Shown here: positions 47,945 to 61,400 of the stretch, piece by piece
How positions within the stretch are numbered: position 1 is the first letter of the stretch
How the letters are laid out: every line of letters starts with the position of its first letter
Program-made: the position numbers and the translations under genes
Notes under the pieces: generated by a model
Seen by the model: the letters and a program-made list of their open reading frames with translations, nothing else
Told to the model about the DNA's origin: nothing
The model's database searches: none
Assembly: GCF_032362555.1 (NCBI RefSeq)
Contig: NC_083526.1
Coordinates: 4,732,001 to 4,796,000, forward strand
DNA length: 64,000 bases
Source: Amyelois transitella
Taxonomy: Eukaryota; Arthropoda; Insecta; Lepidoptera; Pyralidae
Direction: 5' to 3'

Positions 47945-49159
47945 CATGTGATAGTATAAAGTTGCGTTTTTCCAGGCGATTCACGGTTGGATGGACTCCT
48001 TGCCTTCCTCACTTGCGATTCCAATGTAAGGGAAATATTGTCTAAAAAATCATCGTAGTCTAAGATCCACATATCTCATTTTCGTATTTTTTTTAATATG
48101 TCATATGGTTGTCTGGGAGATGGGGTCGCGAAATGTTCAGGTATTTGGAATACCAATATTTAATACCAATACCAATATTTGGTAACAGGCTCCGGTCCTC
48201 CAGTAGTGGAATGAGCAACTGGAAACACTCAATGATGAAAGGGAGCAAGAACTGATCATTAAGAAGTTCAGGTTTAGACATATTTTAATCTTTCTAGTTT
48301 TCCCGGAAAAATAGAAAGCACACACATATTACTTCCAGACTAAGACAGGAGTTTGTGGCTATGTGCTCGAAGGCAACGTTTAGCTAGATGCTGAAATGAT
48401 GGAATTGAATAATTTAGGGATGCATTTTTGTAAATTGTAGATATATCATCAAACATTTAAATTTTAAGAATTCATAATATTAATAGAGTAGAGAGCCCAT
48501 AGCTCTGACCGACCAATCAATCTACAAATATCTCAAAATCTAATTTTGATGCCCCACGCGCTAAAAAATCCATTGACAGATCCAACATTTATTTTAAATT
48601 TCAGCCAAATGGTCTAATTTTTATGAAATTGAAATTATAACGGTTCAAAAGTTATCGTGTTACAACCTTGCATACATACAAAAATGTATATCTCCTCCAA
48701 GTTGTTTGGGCGACATAACAAATATCAGCTTGATAACTCAGTTGAATTGAAGAAAAAAATACGGTGTGTGATCTTAGACTATTTCGTGATTTGCGCCGCT
48801 TCTTCCGATAATGATTTCTGGCTTAATTTTGACAGGCAATTTGTTGTTATCATATCGTCATTTCGTGTCATTTTGATGTCAGGAGAGCACGCTTCCTAAC
48901 CAATTTAATGCGGGTGGTGTCAGATTTGAAAGACGAAAGTGAGAGTTCTTGACAGGTCTTCTATGTTTTGAGAGAAGGAACATTTTTGTCGAATTAATTA
49001 TTACAATTCGAAAGGAAACTTTAAAGCTCCTCGAATCCTTGATAAGACCAAGATTGAAGATAAGAGGAACAAGAAGAATTATCATAATTTGACCGTTTTT
49101 GACCCACCCTAAGGAGCATCCTGGTCAGGTCAGGTCAAGTGTATCCTAAACCGACGAGA

Positions 49160-49270
49160 TTTCATGAATATTTATGAATGTGATGACATGAAAGAAGGAT
49201 GCAGGGTTGCTGATAAATAGAAAAAAATATTTTCTGTCTACCCCTCAGAAAGAGGCGTGTTTTTATATAT
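49160..49270 (+). mobile_element. M2 LINE 3' end, diverged
   Basis: gaaggatgcagggttgctga, ctgtctacccctcagaaaga, ggcgtgtttttatat. Confidence 0.55.
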
Positions 49271-49620
49271 TTTAAATATTGAGCAACAAAATGGCTTCAT
49301 ATAACTTTATATAATCCTTTGAAGGTAAATCACCAACTTGAGAACCTCTACTTTTTTGAAGTTGGTTAAAAGTAATAAAATCACGGCCACGAGTTATCTC
49401 TACCCTGCGTGAAACTATATACCAACCCGCACTTGACTGAATTTACTTTCATTCGTCGTGTTTACTTGCGCATCTTCACATAGGTATACACGTTACTATT
49501 ATTGTTTGTTAATAGACAAATCTGTCTATAATTTACAATATTTAATTAAACGCAACGTAATTTAGTCTGCTTTCGCAGTCAATCGTTTGGACCACGCAAT
49601 CTAGACGCGACACATGAGGC

Positions 49621-49858
49621 ACGTCCCACTTTAACGAGGGAGACAGAACCTACAGTCTCGAAAAGACTAGAAAGCGATGGGCTGGCAACATGCTAGCCTA
49701 TCGCCTATAAGAATCTCAATGCCAACATGATGCCATTCAGCCGAACGCGGCCTTTCAGTCCTTTCAGTACTGTTGGCTCTGTCTACTGTCTATTGTTGGC
49801 TCTTCTGTCTACTGTTGGCTCTGTCTACTCCGCAAGGGTTACAGACGTACTATATGTT
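49621..49858. mobile_element. Two M1 fragments in opposite orientation
   Basis: 49625-49720 is a diverged minus copy (aacgagggagacagaaccta, gtctcgaaaagacta). 49735-49858 is a plus 3' half (agccgaacgcggcctttcag) with a local triplication of tgttggctctgtctac. Confidence 0.65.
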
Positions 49859-50652
49859 ATGCTGTTTTACAATTTCTTAAATTTAGTTAAGATTCAAATT
49901 GAACAGTTAATAATTCATGTCCTGTAGCGGTAACGGGGCTGACAGATTCAATTGTTTCGGAAAAACCCTGACATATGTAGTTCTAACATAGGAATTGACG
50001 TAGTGACAGATTGTAACCTAAAATAATAAGGTTATAATCCTTAATTTCCCTTGATTGACTTTTACATTTAAGCCATAAATAAATCGAATTAAATGGTTAT
50101 TAATGGTAACAATAAATAAGAAATGAATTAATGGTAACAATAATTAAGAAATGAATTAAAAAGTAGACATGTTTTTTAATTTTTTATTCAAAGAAAATAT
50201 TCTTTTTTTTTTTAATAAATGTAAACATAAACTCGGGCATGAGCCTCGTTAAAAAAAAAGAACAATTTCTCCTTCTGTCGTTACTATAAAACAATGAGTT
50301 TTACCACTTTTGTTACATGCAAAGAAATTAACTGCATGACAACTAAATGATAACGCAATAGATTTTATACTCCTTATTTCAATAATAATAAAGTCTATAT
50401 TTCACTGGCGTTCAAAAATGCGTATATCAATAATTATTTATGTGAATCGTATCGCAAAGCGTTATTATAGAAACTATTATTTGTTTCCGTTCCAGTCTAG
50501 AAGATTATCGAATGTTTGATCTTAGTTTCTTAAAGATCCTTATCTTTGATGAACTTCTTTGAACCATTACCTATTGATATCTCGTATCCATCATCTCCCC
50601 ATATTCTAGAAATACATTGAAAAAGAAGTTAAAAAAAAGAACACACACACAC

Positions 50653-50790
50653 ATAATCACGTCTCTATCTCTTACGGGGTACACAGTCAAAAGTCTTACA
50701 AAGACTGAGAGGCCACGTTCAGCTGTATGGCTTAAAGATAGATTTGACATTCGAACAGTGACAGATGCCGAGCCTATTGCCTAAAAGAAC
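50653..50790 (-). mobile_element. M1 repeat, 3' half
   Basis: cacataatcacgtctctatc, cttacggggtacacagtc, ccacgttcagctgtatggct. Confidence 0.72.
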
Positions 50791-50799
50791 ACAAAACAC

Positions 50800-51055
50800 A
50801 TACATACATTTAATCACGTCTATATCCCTTGCCGGGTAGACAAAGCTAACAGTCTTGAAAAGACCGATAGGCCACGTTCGGCTGTTGGCTTAATGATAGA
50901 ATTGAGTTTCACGTTGCTAGCCCATAGCCTAAAAGAAGAATCCCAAGTTTATAAGCCTATAACTTATCCCTTAGTCGTCTTTTACGACATCTATGTGGAA
51001 AAGATGGAGTGGTTCTATTATTTTTTCTATTGGTGCCAGAAACCACACGGCACTT
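50800..51055 (-). mobile_element. M1 repeat, near full length
   Basis: Second copy directly behind the previous one, same orientation: tacatacatttaatcacgtc to agaaaccacacggcac. Confidence 0.82.
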
Positions 51056-51324
51056 TTTCAAATCAGCCTCAAAATGCAGTACGTTGCCTTTTAATAGCTT
51101 AGCAGTTGAGCATAACATTCTTCAAAGAGGCTTTGATATTGCATGAGCAATAACAGCAAATAACACAATTTCAAATTCACCAGAGCAAGAAAAATATATT
51201 GACCAGCAATACATTACGATTACACGGTGTTTTCACAAAAGGCACGAGCGTACGATAATATTCATTTGTTTTATAACTGGATTTGTTTATTTGAATTTAT
51301 TTTTATATTATCATTCATATGAAA

Positions 51325-51534
51325 ACGCGTTTATATCCTTTGCAAGGTAGACAGAGCCAGCAGCGTCGAAAGACTGACAGGCCACATTCAGTTTTATGGC
51401 TTAGTTGCTAGTCCATCGCATACAAGAAGAATTCGAAGTTTATAAGCCATTCCCTTAGTCGCTTTTTACGACATCCACGGGCAAGAGACGGAGTGGTCCT
51501 ATTCTATAAAAGTGCCGGGAACCGCACGGCATTT
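51325..51534 (-). mobile_element. M1 repeat, internally deleted
   Basis: tcctttgcaaggtagacaga to gggaaccgcacggca; the gattcaaatagtgac block is missing. Confidence 0.75.
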
Positions 51535-51609
51535 GTGTTTTTTTTTTCACTTTTAAATTGACATTTATTTATATAATGTTAGATTTTTTTAAAAAACCAA
51601 CCACTTCTA

Positions 51610-51691
51610 CTCTTGTCTTTTTTAATCCTAACATTCATAATGTCTTTTGTAATTCTGATAGTCATAATGTCAGGATAACAAAAGACAAGAG
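51610..51691. mobile_element. 82-base inverted-repeat element
   Basis: Arms CTCTTGTCTTTT...ATCCT (51610-51629 and 51672-51691) match at 18 of 20 positions; interior contains cataatgtc twice. Confidence 0.55.
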
Positions 51692-51714
51692 AATACTTAC
51701 TCGTATATACAGAT

Positions 51715-52047
51715 TTAATATAGAATAACTGTTAGACTCTGGAATGCCTTACCCGAACAGACGGATATCCGACCGGCTTATTTTTAAGGGAAAAGTAGAT
51801 ACAATCTCTCTTCTTCAGAAAGAAAATGGCGGAATGATCCATCATGTCTTAGTTATGTGATTATTATTTATGTCTTTTTAATTCTAATTAATGTATGTGT
51901 ATAAAAATTTGTGTATTTTTCCCTCTCTTAAATTGACACCAGATTATTTATCTGTTTGCTATTTTCTAAAGGTTGACTGGTAGAGAATGCTATAGGTAAG
52001 CATTAAGTACACATATTGCACCGTTGAGGCTCAATAAAGGTTTAACA
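51715..52047 (+). mobile_element. LINE 3' end with reverse transcriptase C-terminal remnant
   Basis: 51730-51780 reads as VRLWNALPEQTDI-like residues, a common C-terminal motif of LINE ORF2, followed by a 3' region (aggttgactggtagagaatg, aagcattaag) shared with the fragments at 3525, 9850 and 56083. Confidence 0.6.
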
Positions 52048-52053
52048 TACTTA

Positions 52054-52238
52054 CATACAGTCACGTCTATATTCGTTGCGGGGTAGACAGAGCCAACAGT
52101 CTGAAAAAGACTGAATGGCCACCTTCAGCTATTTGGCTTAATGATGGAATTGAGATTCATCGCCTTTTACGAAATCTATGGGAAAGAAATGTAGTGGTTC
52201 TATTCTTTTTTGTATTGGTGCCGGGAACCACACGGCAC
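52054..52238 (-). mobile_element. M1 repeat, internally deleted
   Basis: tacagtcacgtctatattcg to gggaaccacacggcac; about 65 bases missing after gaattgagattca. Confidence 0.78.
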
Positions 52239-53479
52239 ATAAAGGTTTAAAAAATAAATAAATAGACTTGCCATGGTATTTATACTTCAAGCATTCAGCC
52301 ATGCTTAATCGCATGAAAAAATTGGTATGCAAACATCGCATGCGAATGTAGGGAAGTACAAATTATTTGTTGTATCGTGTAGCGCGTGAATTAGGAAGCG
52401 CACGCGCATCGGTTTTCTCATTTCACCGGCCGCATGACTGAAAATATTGCATTGTAATTGACAATTTACTGTTCTTCGTGACACGTTTGGTATTTATTTC
52501 CATTTTGTGTCTAACAATTAACTATAATTTGATGTGTTCAAATTTTTATAAAACTTTTGGAGTATGGTTTTTTTTTTATTTCGCAACTATTTCGCCTTTC
52601 CTCCATTCTTATTTTCCAATTTGTTTACATTTACTTTTATTAGAAGCTTAGTACAATATTTTTCTTTTTGTTTTTTGACACATTTTGCTGTTATATTTAT
52701 AATGAAAACTATTTTGATCAATATTGTACAATGAAGGTGCTAAATTGTTCCCGGCACTCTTAAATAGGATTTAATTTTTCCTTTCATTCCAACCCTTTCC
52801 ATGAATATCGTAAAAGACGACTGCGGAAGTAAGTAAGCGGATGCGTAATTCTTTAGTGGTGGGAACCACAAGGCACTGATATACTTGCTTTATCAATTTT
52901 CTCATTCACGATCAAAATAGTGTAAACAGTTATCGCTAGATGGCAATGTCTGAGTATTTTTTTAAGCAACAGACATCTCTTTTCTTGAAAAAAAGAATCT
53001 GCCCAACTGCCCATCTTAAAATTATAAATTGTGAACAGGTTAATGTTTGAAAATCTCTTTGGCGTTTTGTTGTTTATTCTAGCCTCAAACATTTTAATTT
53101 TCAATAGGCACCAACTTCATTCGCTTAAGTTAATCATTGTTTGAGCTTCTTCATAGATGGCGTTGGAAATTTTTACTGCTAACGATGTAATAAATGTTAG
53201 CTTAGCGCACCCCAGGCTCCGAACTTTGGTGGCAGAGGGTGCAACTGGGAACAGGCAAGGATGAGAGAAAGAGTAATAAAGAAATTTTCAATTTTTATGC
53301 ATATGTGTTCATTAGATATGTGTGGAAACACAATTATCTAGTTCCTTTATTGTTTGCAGGTTGACTAGATGAGATCCCTCCATGGGATAACTCTGCCATT
53401 GCAAGTGATTTATTTCTTTAAAAACTATGAACCTACATTAACATTCTGTATTGAATGCTCCTGTATATAATTTTGTGTA

Positions 53480-53512
53480 CATAAATAAATAAATAAATAA
53501 AATAAATAAATT
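53480..53512. repeat. ATAA microsatellite
   Basis: Run of aaat units, probably a LINE tail remnant. Confidence 0.7.
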
Positions 53513-53732
53513 CTCAACTTTCCTTTATTTGGATTTAGATCTAATGCAAAAAATAACTGCTTAATTTCTTAAAAAAATCTCAAACAAGACATTTTATATG
53601 ACGGCTTAACACTGCGCAAGAAACTGCGTGTTATGACATATATATCTTATAGTTCCAAATAGGTACAATACGGAATTTATGTTATATAAGGATTCTTGTA
53701 CTTGTTTGTCAGGTCAAAAGTACCCGGAACCG

Positions 53733-53862
53733 CTGAGCTTGGATGAAGAGAGTTATGAATGTGGATGAAGCGAAGGAAGTATACAGAGATCGTGGCAAGT
53801 GGAAAGAAGTAGTCTCTGCCTACCCCTCCGGGAAAGAGGCGTGATTTTATGTATGTATGTAT
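53733..53862 (+). mobile_element. M2 LINE 3' end, longest copy
   Basis: Contains a 33-codon open stretch from 53743 (MKRVMNVDEAKEV, then RDRGKWKEVVSAYPSGKEA) ending at TGA just before the ttttatgtatgtatgtat tail. This looks like the C-terminal end of a LINE reverse transcriptase frame; the clade is probably RTE-like (inference). Confidence 0.75.
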
Positions 53863-54166
53863 TTTTGTACTTAGGCACTATTTAATTGATATGAATGGTG
53901 AGAATTTTGAAATCAAGATTCGTTTACAGGCGTATTTCATTCAGTTGCCTCAATGGTTGCTTAACAGCTAGGGTTTTGATTTTTTGCACACGATGGTCTA
54001 GATCAAAAAGGCGCCTAGGTTATTGTTGTTATTAAAGTTTGTTGACCTCATGATATATTTGAAGTAATTCTGCACTGGAACTGTCAATAGGTAATTTTGA
54101 CATTCTATTTTTGGAAATTCTATTTTTAAATTTTTAATTGTTTTCAGCACTTTAGAATATAATCAC

Positions 54167-54367
54167 TCCATCTTTCCCATGGATATCGTAAAATGTAACT
54201 ATTGGTCAGGGTTATAAACTTGGGACTGCTCTTGGTGATGGGCAAGCAACTCACTTTTTACTACGCTTTTATTGAATCTCAATTCCATCACAAACCCAAA
54301 CAGTTGAACGTGATCTTTCAGGATTTTCAAGACAAGGGATAAAGACGTGACTGTATGTATATGTATC
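54167..54367 (+). mobile_element. M1 repeat, diverged
   Basis: actccatctttcccatggat to acgtgactgtatgtatatg; the ggctctgtctac block is deleted. Confidence 0.72.
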
Positions 54368-54464
54368 TAAACACAATTGTTGTATTGCCGATATTATAAT
54401 TTTAAATGTAAAAGAAAAGGAAGCTAAATCATTTCATAGCATAGAATTCATTATAATATATTTT

Positions 54465-54640
54465 ATTAGCTTTTGCACGGGGCTTCTCTCCTGTTGGAAT
54501 TTCCAGAAAAAGTAGCCTGTGCAATTAGGTGTTACTGTGTGTTAGGTACCTGTTTACCAAATTTTATCAGAATAGGCTCAGTAGTTTTTGAAGTTTTACA
54601 ATTTTTTCTCTTTATTATAAGTGAAGATGTAGAGGACGTC
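54465..54640. mobile_element. RTE-like fragment
   Basis: cacggggcttctctcctgtt, ttatcagaataggctcagta: shared with other fragments of this type. Confidence 0.45.
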
Positions 54641-55416
54641 ATGTATTTAATCCTAATGTTGAATACAGGCAGGTATATGGGCGAGGGACATCTTGTAAAT
54701 AAATAAGAAATTCATACCATTTATTTTTATTCAATCCATTATATTACAAAATGCAAGTTCGAATCATTAAACCTATTTAAAATGAATCGCCCGTGTCTAC
54801 ATCGGCCCTTCTATTTCGGAAATAAAACATAAAAATAAATTAAAATAAAAGAAAACTGAACATAATTAAAAAAAAAACGAAATTAAATTAAGTTAAAATA
54901 AATTAACGAGTATTCAGGCACAGTTCGTCAATAAATAAATTAATCTACACAGTCTTAACTTAAAATCTAGAATAAATACGTCTTTTAATAAAAAGTACCG
55001 TCGATCAGCCCATTTGGGCCAATGTTACCACTGAAACCATATACCAAAGAGGTGGGTTTATGAAATTATATCACAAAGAGAGAAAACTTTACTTTGGCTT
55101 GATAGTATCAAGTCAAATAAGGAAAGATTTGGTAATATAGAATTAGGAATAATAAGAGACTTTAGAAATGGTAAGTATTGGTGAATGTGATGTCGCCAAG
55201 CCATTCTGATATCATAACATTCTCATAATTACATTTCAATTCTGACATTTAGTAATTGACAGCTTTTAAAGTGTGTATGTGTGTTACCAAAACCATTCTG
55301 ATGTTCATTTAATTCTGACTTTGTAGCTTGTAACAGAATGAGATGCAAGACAACACATAATTCCAATAGTTTCAAGTATTTCTATTGTCTCATATCATTC
55401 CGATTACGGATAAAAA

Positions 55417-58400
55417 CTAGTTGGTATTATAAGCGCTGTAGGCCAAGTCCGAGGCGTCAGTGTAAGTTCTGCGATCCCAACCGCCGCTGCTGCCTCCGGA
55501 AGACCAGCCGTGGCTCTCGTGACCACCTCCCTTCTGAGACATGATCTTCTTCAAAGCAATGATCCCGGACAGAAGGAGAGCGATCTGGAATCAAGAATGG
55601 AGATAGATTAGTTTGATAAAAAAAAATTCTTACGGTTGAAATGAATGAAAAATATTAATGTAAGTGTTGCGGCCGTTCAGCCTCCATAGACAGACAGACA
55701 CTTTGACTTGACATTTTAGACGAACAAAACTGACTGATATATTAAATAAAAAAAGGACAATCGATTTTTTTACTAAGGACGACCAGACACTACCTTGAAC
55801 ATCCGAAAATCTGGTGTTTTATTCTGACTGACCCACCAGACCCTCTTCCCGTTCAGTAAGACTACATAACGTCAGAGACAGATTCAAGTATATAAAAATA
55901 CTTACATAAATTACGTTATGAGAAAATGTTAGTGAAAAACTATTTAATGAATATGCCTTAGCAATCGTATGGTAAAATCTTACACAATACAAATAAAAAT
56001 TAATTTAAAAAAAATACATGTGACACTTGTTTTATGGATTTAACTGAAGATTTAGTTTAGTTAGTTGGACCCCAAGTCTCCCCAAGTTCTCTGTCAGACC
56101 CAATGGTTGACTGGTAGATAATGCTTCAAGCATTAAGTCCGCCAATTGTGCATACATCTGTATTTTGTGCAATGAAGCTTAAATAAATAAATAAATTATT
56201 TTCATATTTTCCTGATACCAGCCAAAACGCCTAAAGCTCCTGGTGACTATTTCGCTATCGCTCGAAATAAATTTCGTACGGCTTAGAATGAAAATAAGCC
56301 GCACGAGATTTACTTAAAGTGACGGCGAAGTATCTTCGAGAATGTGTTTAAACCATAGAAACGACTGCTCATCAAGCTACGTCCTACTGGTTCTGAGTAT
56401 TTGGTATGGCTTTGCTCTGTGTTGCTTATTGCATAATAAAATTTCCCCATTTGCATTACCCTAGCTATGTATAAAAAAATACATTATATTTTTTTCTTTA
56501 AAATACGGTTCTGAGAAATCTGAGAATTACAAAATGAGTATCTTGTGTGTTTATATATATGACGTGAAAAGGTTTAAAAACACAACAACAACGTATTTAC
56601 ATATAATGCAGTTAATTTTTAAGCTTTGGCATCCTAAAAATAGTCGGTATTGGTTCATTCTGAAAATGTGTTTCAAGTAAGTTTTGTTCGAAAGTAATAA
56701 ATACAAAATACCTACATATTTTTATATACTGTATTACTTTAGAATAATGCTGACCTTTTTTTTAACTTATTAGTATAAAATTCATAGTAATATTAAAGTT
56801 ATGTATCACGTTATATATCAATCAATTTTGTAAGGAAATATTACGGTCGATGATTCGCATTTGTTAATTTTTTTAGATGAGTAGGTTATTCCTTAATTGT
56901 ATGGAACATTTTCAAACATGGCAACACTCATCTCATTGTAATGCACAGGCGAAGAGAATCGGTCCATTCAAGGCTATCTTGTCAGATTAAATTCCTCATA
57001 AAAATGCCATGGAATACGAAATTAATCTTTAGTACGGTAAATATAAGGATTGTAATAAAATGGTAGATTTTTGTATATCGTCATCTAAATACTAAAAGTA
57101 TTTGGTCACATTTTTTAATATTGCTTAAACATTTGATTTAATTATACTTATAGAATACTCTAGAACCAGCATGATTCTAGAGTATTAGATTTATAAAATT
57201 GTTAGTTTAATTTTACATACCGACTGAAGAGTTTGATAAAAACTTTTTCTTATAAATTATCTCGTTTTATCTATTTGGTTGAGTACAAGGTACTGGTTAT
57301 ATTATGTCATTTGTGTTTTAATTTTTTTGTATAAAGATGTATCAAATTGTTTTGATATCAATTTACCGCATTAAACACTTGTGTAAGTACTATTTAAAAA
57401 AAGTCAAATCGAGAAACCATTCGTTCTTGCCCTTTGTACTTATCATGTATCATCATTGTTTTGAATCATATAACTTTACGCGATATGATCACGTCAAAAA
57501 ATAGATCTATGTGCACTCTCCAAATAATGCCCCCAAAATTTATAGGTCTCGTTTTCTGCCTGAGAAGAAACGCTGGTGACTTCTTTCCATTTGGCTACAG
57601 AGGTCCTAATAAAAATCAATCTTAGAACCATGATACATAACATTTCATTACAGTCAGAGCCAATATGTAGTCTCGAAATCCATATTCATCTTTGAAATTC
57701 ACTTGCTATGTACATCTTAGCAAATCATGGGTTGGAGAGTATTGTGAATGCGTACAATTTTCAATATTATGTTGAAAGAGACATTATTATTAAGGACATT
57801 AAATCATACCTGGATCTAGAAAGTTTCTGCCCTCACGAACGACGAGTAAGGTCGCAGGTCTTAGAAAGTTACGTGATTACTTCAAATTGTATGAGGCTCA
57901 GACGTATGATTAGATTGATTGGTCCTTAAGGGCGTTCTGTGCGTGTTTTTGTGCTATCAGGCATAGTATATGGAATAGTCTAGGACATAATAGTTTTACC
58001 GAGAAAATTGCCTTTGGATATTAAAATTCAATGTTCCATTTTCTGCACTTGAGAGACCGTGTTTGGTGTATTCTTAGTTTTTTATAATTAGTGAATTCAC
58101 TATAAAAATCTATTCTACTGGCCTTGATAAATATTTTTTTATGATTTATTTAGAAACTACTTCGTATATCTACTCTAATAAACCGTAATTATAACATAAG
58201 TTGCAAACAAAAAACTTTAATCAAAAAAAAGAAAAAAATTAATTTTTGACTTCATTATAACATTAATTGCAACTAAAATGACTATCAAACCATCACCTCA
58301 CGTATACCACGTTCTTACTTTCAAGGTCAAACAATCACCAATTATAAGCCCTAGCTTTCGAGTCGAAAGTCTATGACTTTCTTTTCAAAAATGTAAATGA

Positions 58401-61400
58401 AAGAAAATTACGCCCAGCTATATTTGGTCTGGATATCAGTAAATTCGTTTAAGTTCATTGACTCATCATTTAATCTATGATAGCTTAATAGAAAGAACCG
58501 TTTGGAGTTTTATTAAAAGATTGAACAGGTATAGTTTTTTTTAATACTTTGCTAAGCCCGGAGTCATACAATAATGCGAGTAGCATCATCTATCTGATTT
58601 TAAGGAAGCTTCTTCTTATCCTACCTACCGTCCGTAATGAGACTATTTTAACCCCGTAGTCTCATAGGTCAAGTGACAACTTTTATTTAATTGTTTACTC
58701 GCCTACAAGATTTTGAATGATCCAATCTGGTCTACTGGCAACTAGAAGCTGTGATCTATAATTAATCCATTGCTGGGATTGTTTAGGTATCACCTACAAA
58801 ATAGCAGTCCTAACGTGAGCTAAAATTTTGTTATTCTTTATTGTATTAATTGACGGCCTCTGTGGCACAGCGGTAGTACACTTGTCTACGACACCGAAGG
58901 TCTCGAGCTCGAATCCCAGCCAGGGCATGATGAGAAAAGAACTTTTTCTGATTGGCCTGGGTCTTAGATGTTTATCTATATAAGTAGGTATTTATTGTAA
59001 AATATAGTATCGTTGAGTTAGTGATAGCGAGGCTAACACAATCTGTGTAATTTGTCCCGTATATATGTATTTATTTATTAATGATAAATTCCGATAACAA
59101 CTTCCTGATTTTGCCAAAATTTTGTTACCATTTATTGTATCAATGACAAATTCCCATTACAACTTCCCGCTTTTCCTCTGATATTATCCATAAACTGTTT
59201 AGTTCACTAACCTCACTTTCAATCATTCAAAAATGCTCTCTCACCGCTATTAATTTCTCATTATTGTTCCCAGTTTTCTTGTTCACTTGTAAACTGTGTC
59301 TTCGATCGGTGTCAGTGTCATTTACTCTGTTTTTACGTTCGTATAATAGAGGTTTGTGTAACGTATGGGAAATGATTCCTATTGGTATGATGACCTAGAA
59401 CTTTGGCCAAGTTCCCGTGATGATCATGCAGATGATATTGACTTGGTAACGATGGAAAAACAGATCATGAACAAGTACATTGGTCGCGATAATTGCTTAG
59501 TTTCTTGTGTTATTTTCTCAGAATACATACGCGTGAATTGAAAGCTTTTAAGAACTTTATGTATGATATTGACTGCTATGAGAGTTGAGACTACATGTTT
59601 AACTATAAAGTTTTGACTTTAAAATATATTTTCTATCTAATAAGAATGGGTTCATTTGAATTGTATTCTGATTTCTACGAATGTCTTCTTAAAACACAAC
59701 TGTTTTCAGATACTATTTCAAAGTGCTAATTGGTCATTTAAAGCATGCACTATAAGTACTATACAATAATTTTACACGATGTGAGAATATTTATAGAACT
59801 TTTGTATGGTCAGCAACCTATTATACGTCTTAAATAGATTGTATTGCATCAAACTAATATTTTTATAAATCCGTCTAGGTATTAGTCATAAGAATTTTAA
59901 AATTGCTGAACTCATATCATTTTTATTTTCTAACTGATTACTTGTCACCAAGGCATAAAGTCCAATACCTTGCCTTGAAACGTTTCAATATAAGCAGAAA
60001 GTACCATTTGAAGTGTAAGAGAATGTACCTCAGTTCGTGATATTGTTGTTCCAGAAACGGAACACTACAGTGTCAGTAATAGGGTACTGCTAAAACATAG
60101 CGAGGAAAGTACCGTCAGTCCTTGCAGTTATTTTTTGTTAACTTTTTATTTTCTTATTATATAACTATATTATTCTCTTGTTATCTCTTCATAGGATATG
60201 TCTTCCGTAGTTTTTTGTCAATAATTTTGTAAGATTTTGTTTTATGCATTAGAGATATTGAAACAACATAATTGACACCCAGTTCGTGTTAATCATCATA
60301 TACATAGAGGAGAAGGTGGTCTTGTGGGGCCCGACTTTGTTCTTAGGGTTTATAAAAAAATAAATAAAGTCTTACTTAGAAATTGGAAACATATTTTTAT
60401 ATATATGTTTTACATGACACTGACTTTATAAAATTTTCCACTAACTGAACTCTTAAACCGGCCTGCCACGAATACTTAAATTTTTCGGCTAGAGTGCACA
60501 TAAAATATTACAGCAAAGTCGAAGCTAAAATGGTCCAGAGGTCCTAGCCCGTCCATGGTTAAACCGAATACGTTCGATGAGGATCATGCTTTACGACTCT
60601 CTTCACTCTTCAAAGACAGATAGAGGAACATCGTCGATTCTCAATTTTATTGATATGACATCCAGCTTAATATGGCCTTTCAGTAGCATATTCGGGGTGA
60701 CAGTGTAATATATGTTTGTGTGTGTATGTAGCATGATGAAATAAATAATGACTACTTAAAGATGTTGGCTTGCTTTTGCTATATTTAAGAGCTCACCATT
60801 TCTTGGTTTGAAAAAATAGCCAAGAAACGAATAGAAAAATGTGAAATGATGCTGTGAGTAAAATTAATCTATTACACAGCGATTGCATTTAATGCTATTT
60901 ATTTTTAATACTTTACATGCTATGTTTTTTATAAACTATTCTATACTATGTACCAACAACATTTAGAATGTTTACTGGCACTGTTTTTAATTCCGAATCA
61001 TAAATGTTACCAATTTCCACATTTTGTACTGTATTTCATCAAGTTCATTATACCTTCTATTTTAATAATACAGTACATGTTACTTTATACGAACCAGGAG
61101 GTAGATTAAAAAAAAGTTATAAATAAATAAATATATACGGGACAAATTACACAGATTGAGTTAGCGTCGAAGTAAGTTCGAAACTTGTGGTACGAGATAC
61201 TAACTCAACGATACTTATTTTATAATAAATACTTAGATAAATAAAAATCCAAGACCCAGACTAATCAGAGAAAGTTCGTTTCTCCTTATGCCCTTATGAC
61301 CAGGATTCGAACCCGGGACCTCCGGTAATACGCTATTACCGCTGCACCACAGAAGCCATCAAATTATATAGAATGCTGAAATTTTTAATAATATAAATTC

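Larger units (their letters stand above)
47945..55416. other. Spacer between genes F and G, repeats only
   Basis: Dense in M1 copies (50.6-52.3 kb), one inverted-repeat element, LINE ends; no coding exon recognised. 54.7-55.4 kb is the 3' flank of gene G. Confidence 0.5.

Noticed and set aside
50893-51102. 69-residue frame
   Set aside because: Lies inside an M1 repeat; several similar frames (17822-18230, 30225-30419, 61638-61823, 49727-49927) have the same cause.
57708-57929. 73-residue plus-strand frame
   Set aside because: Plausible composition but no recognisable motif, no splice partner; kept only as a remark in the intron entry.
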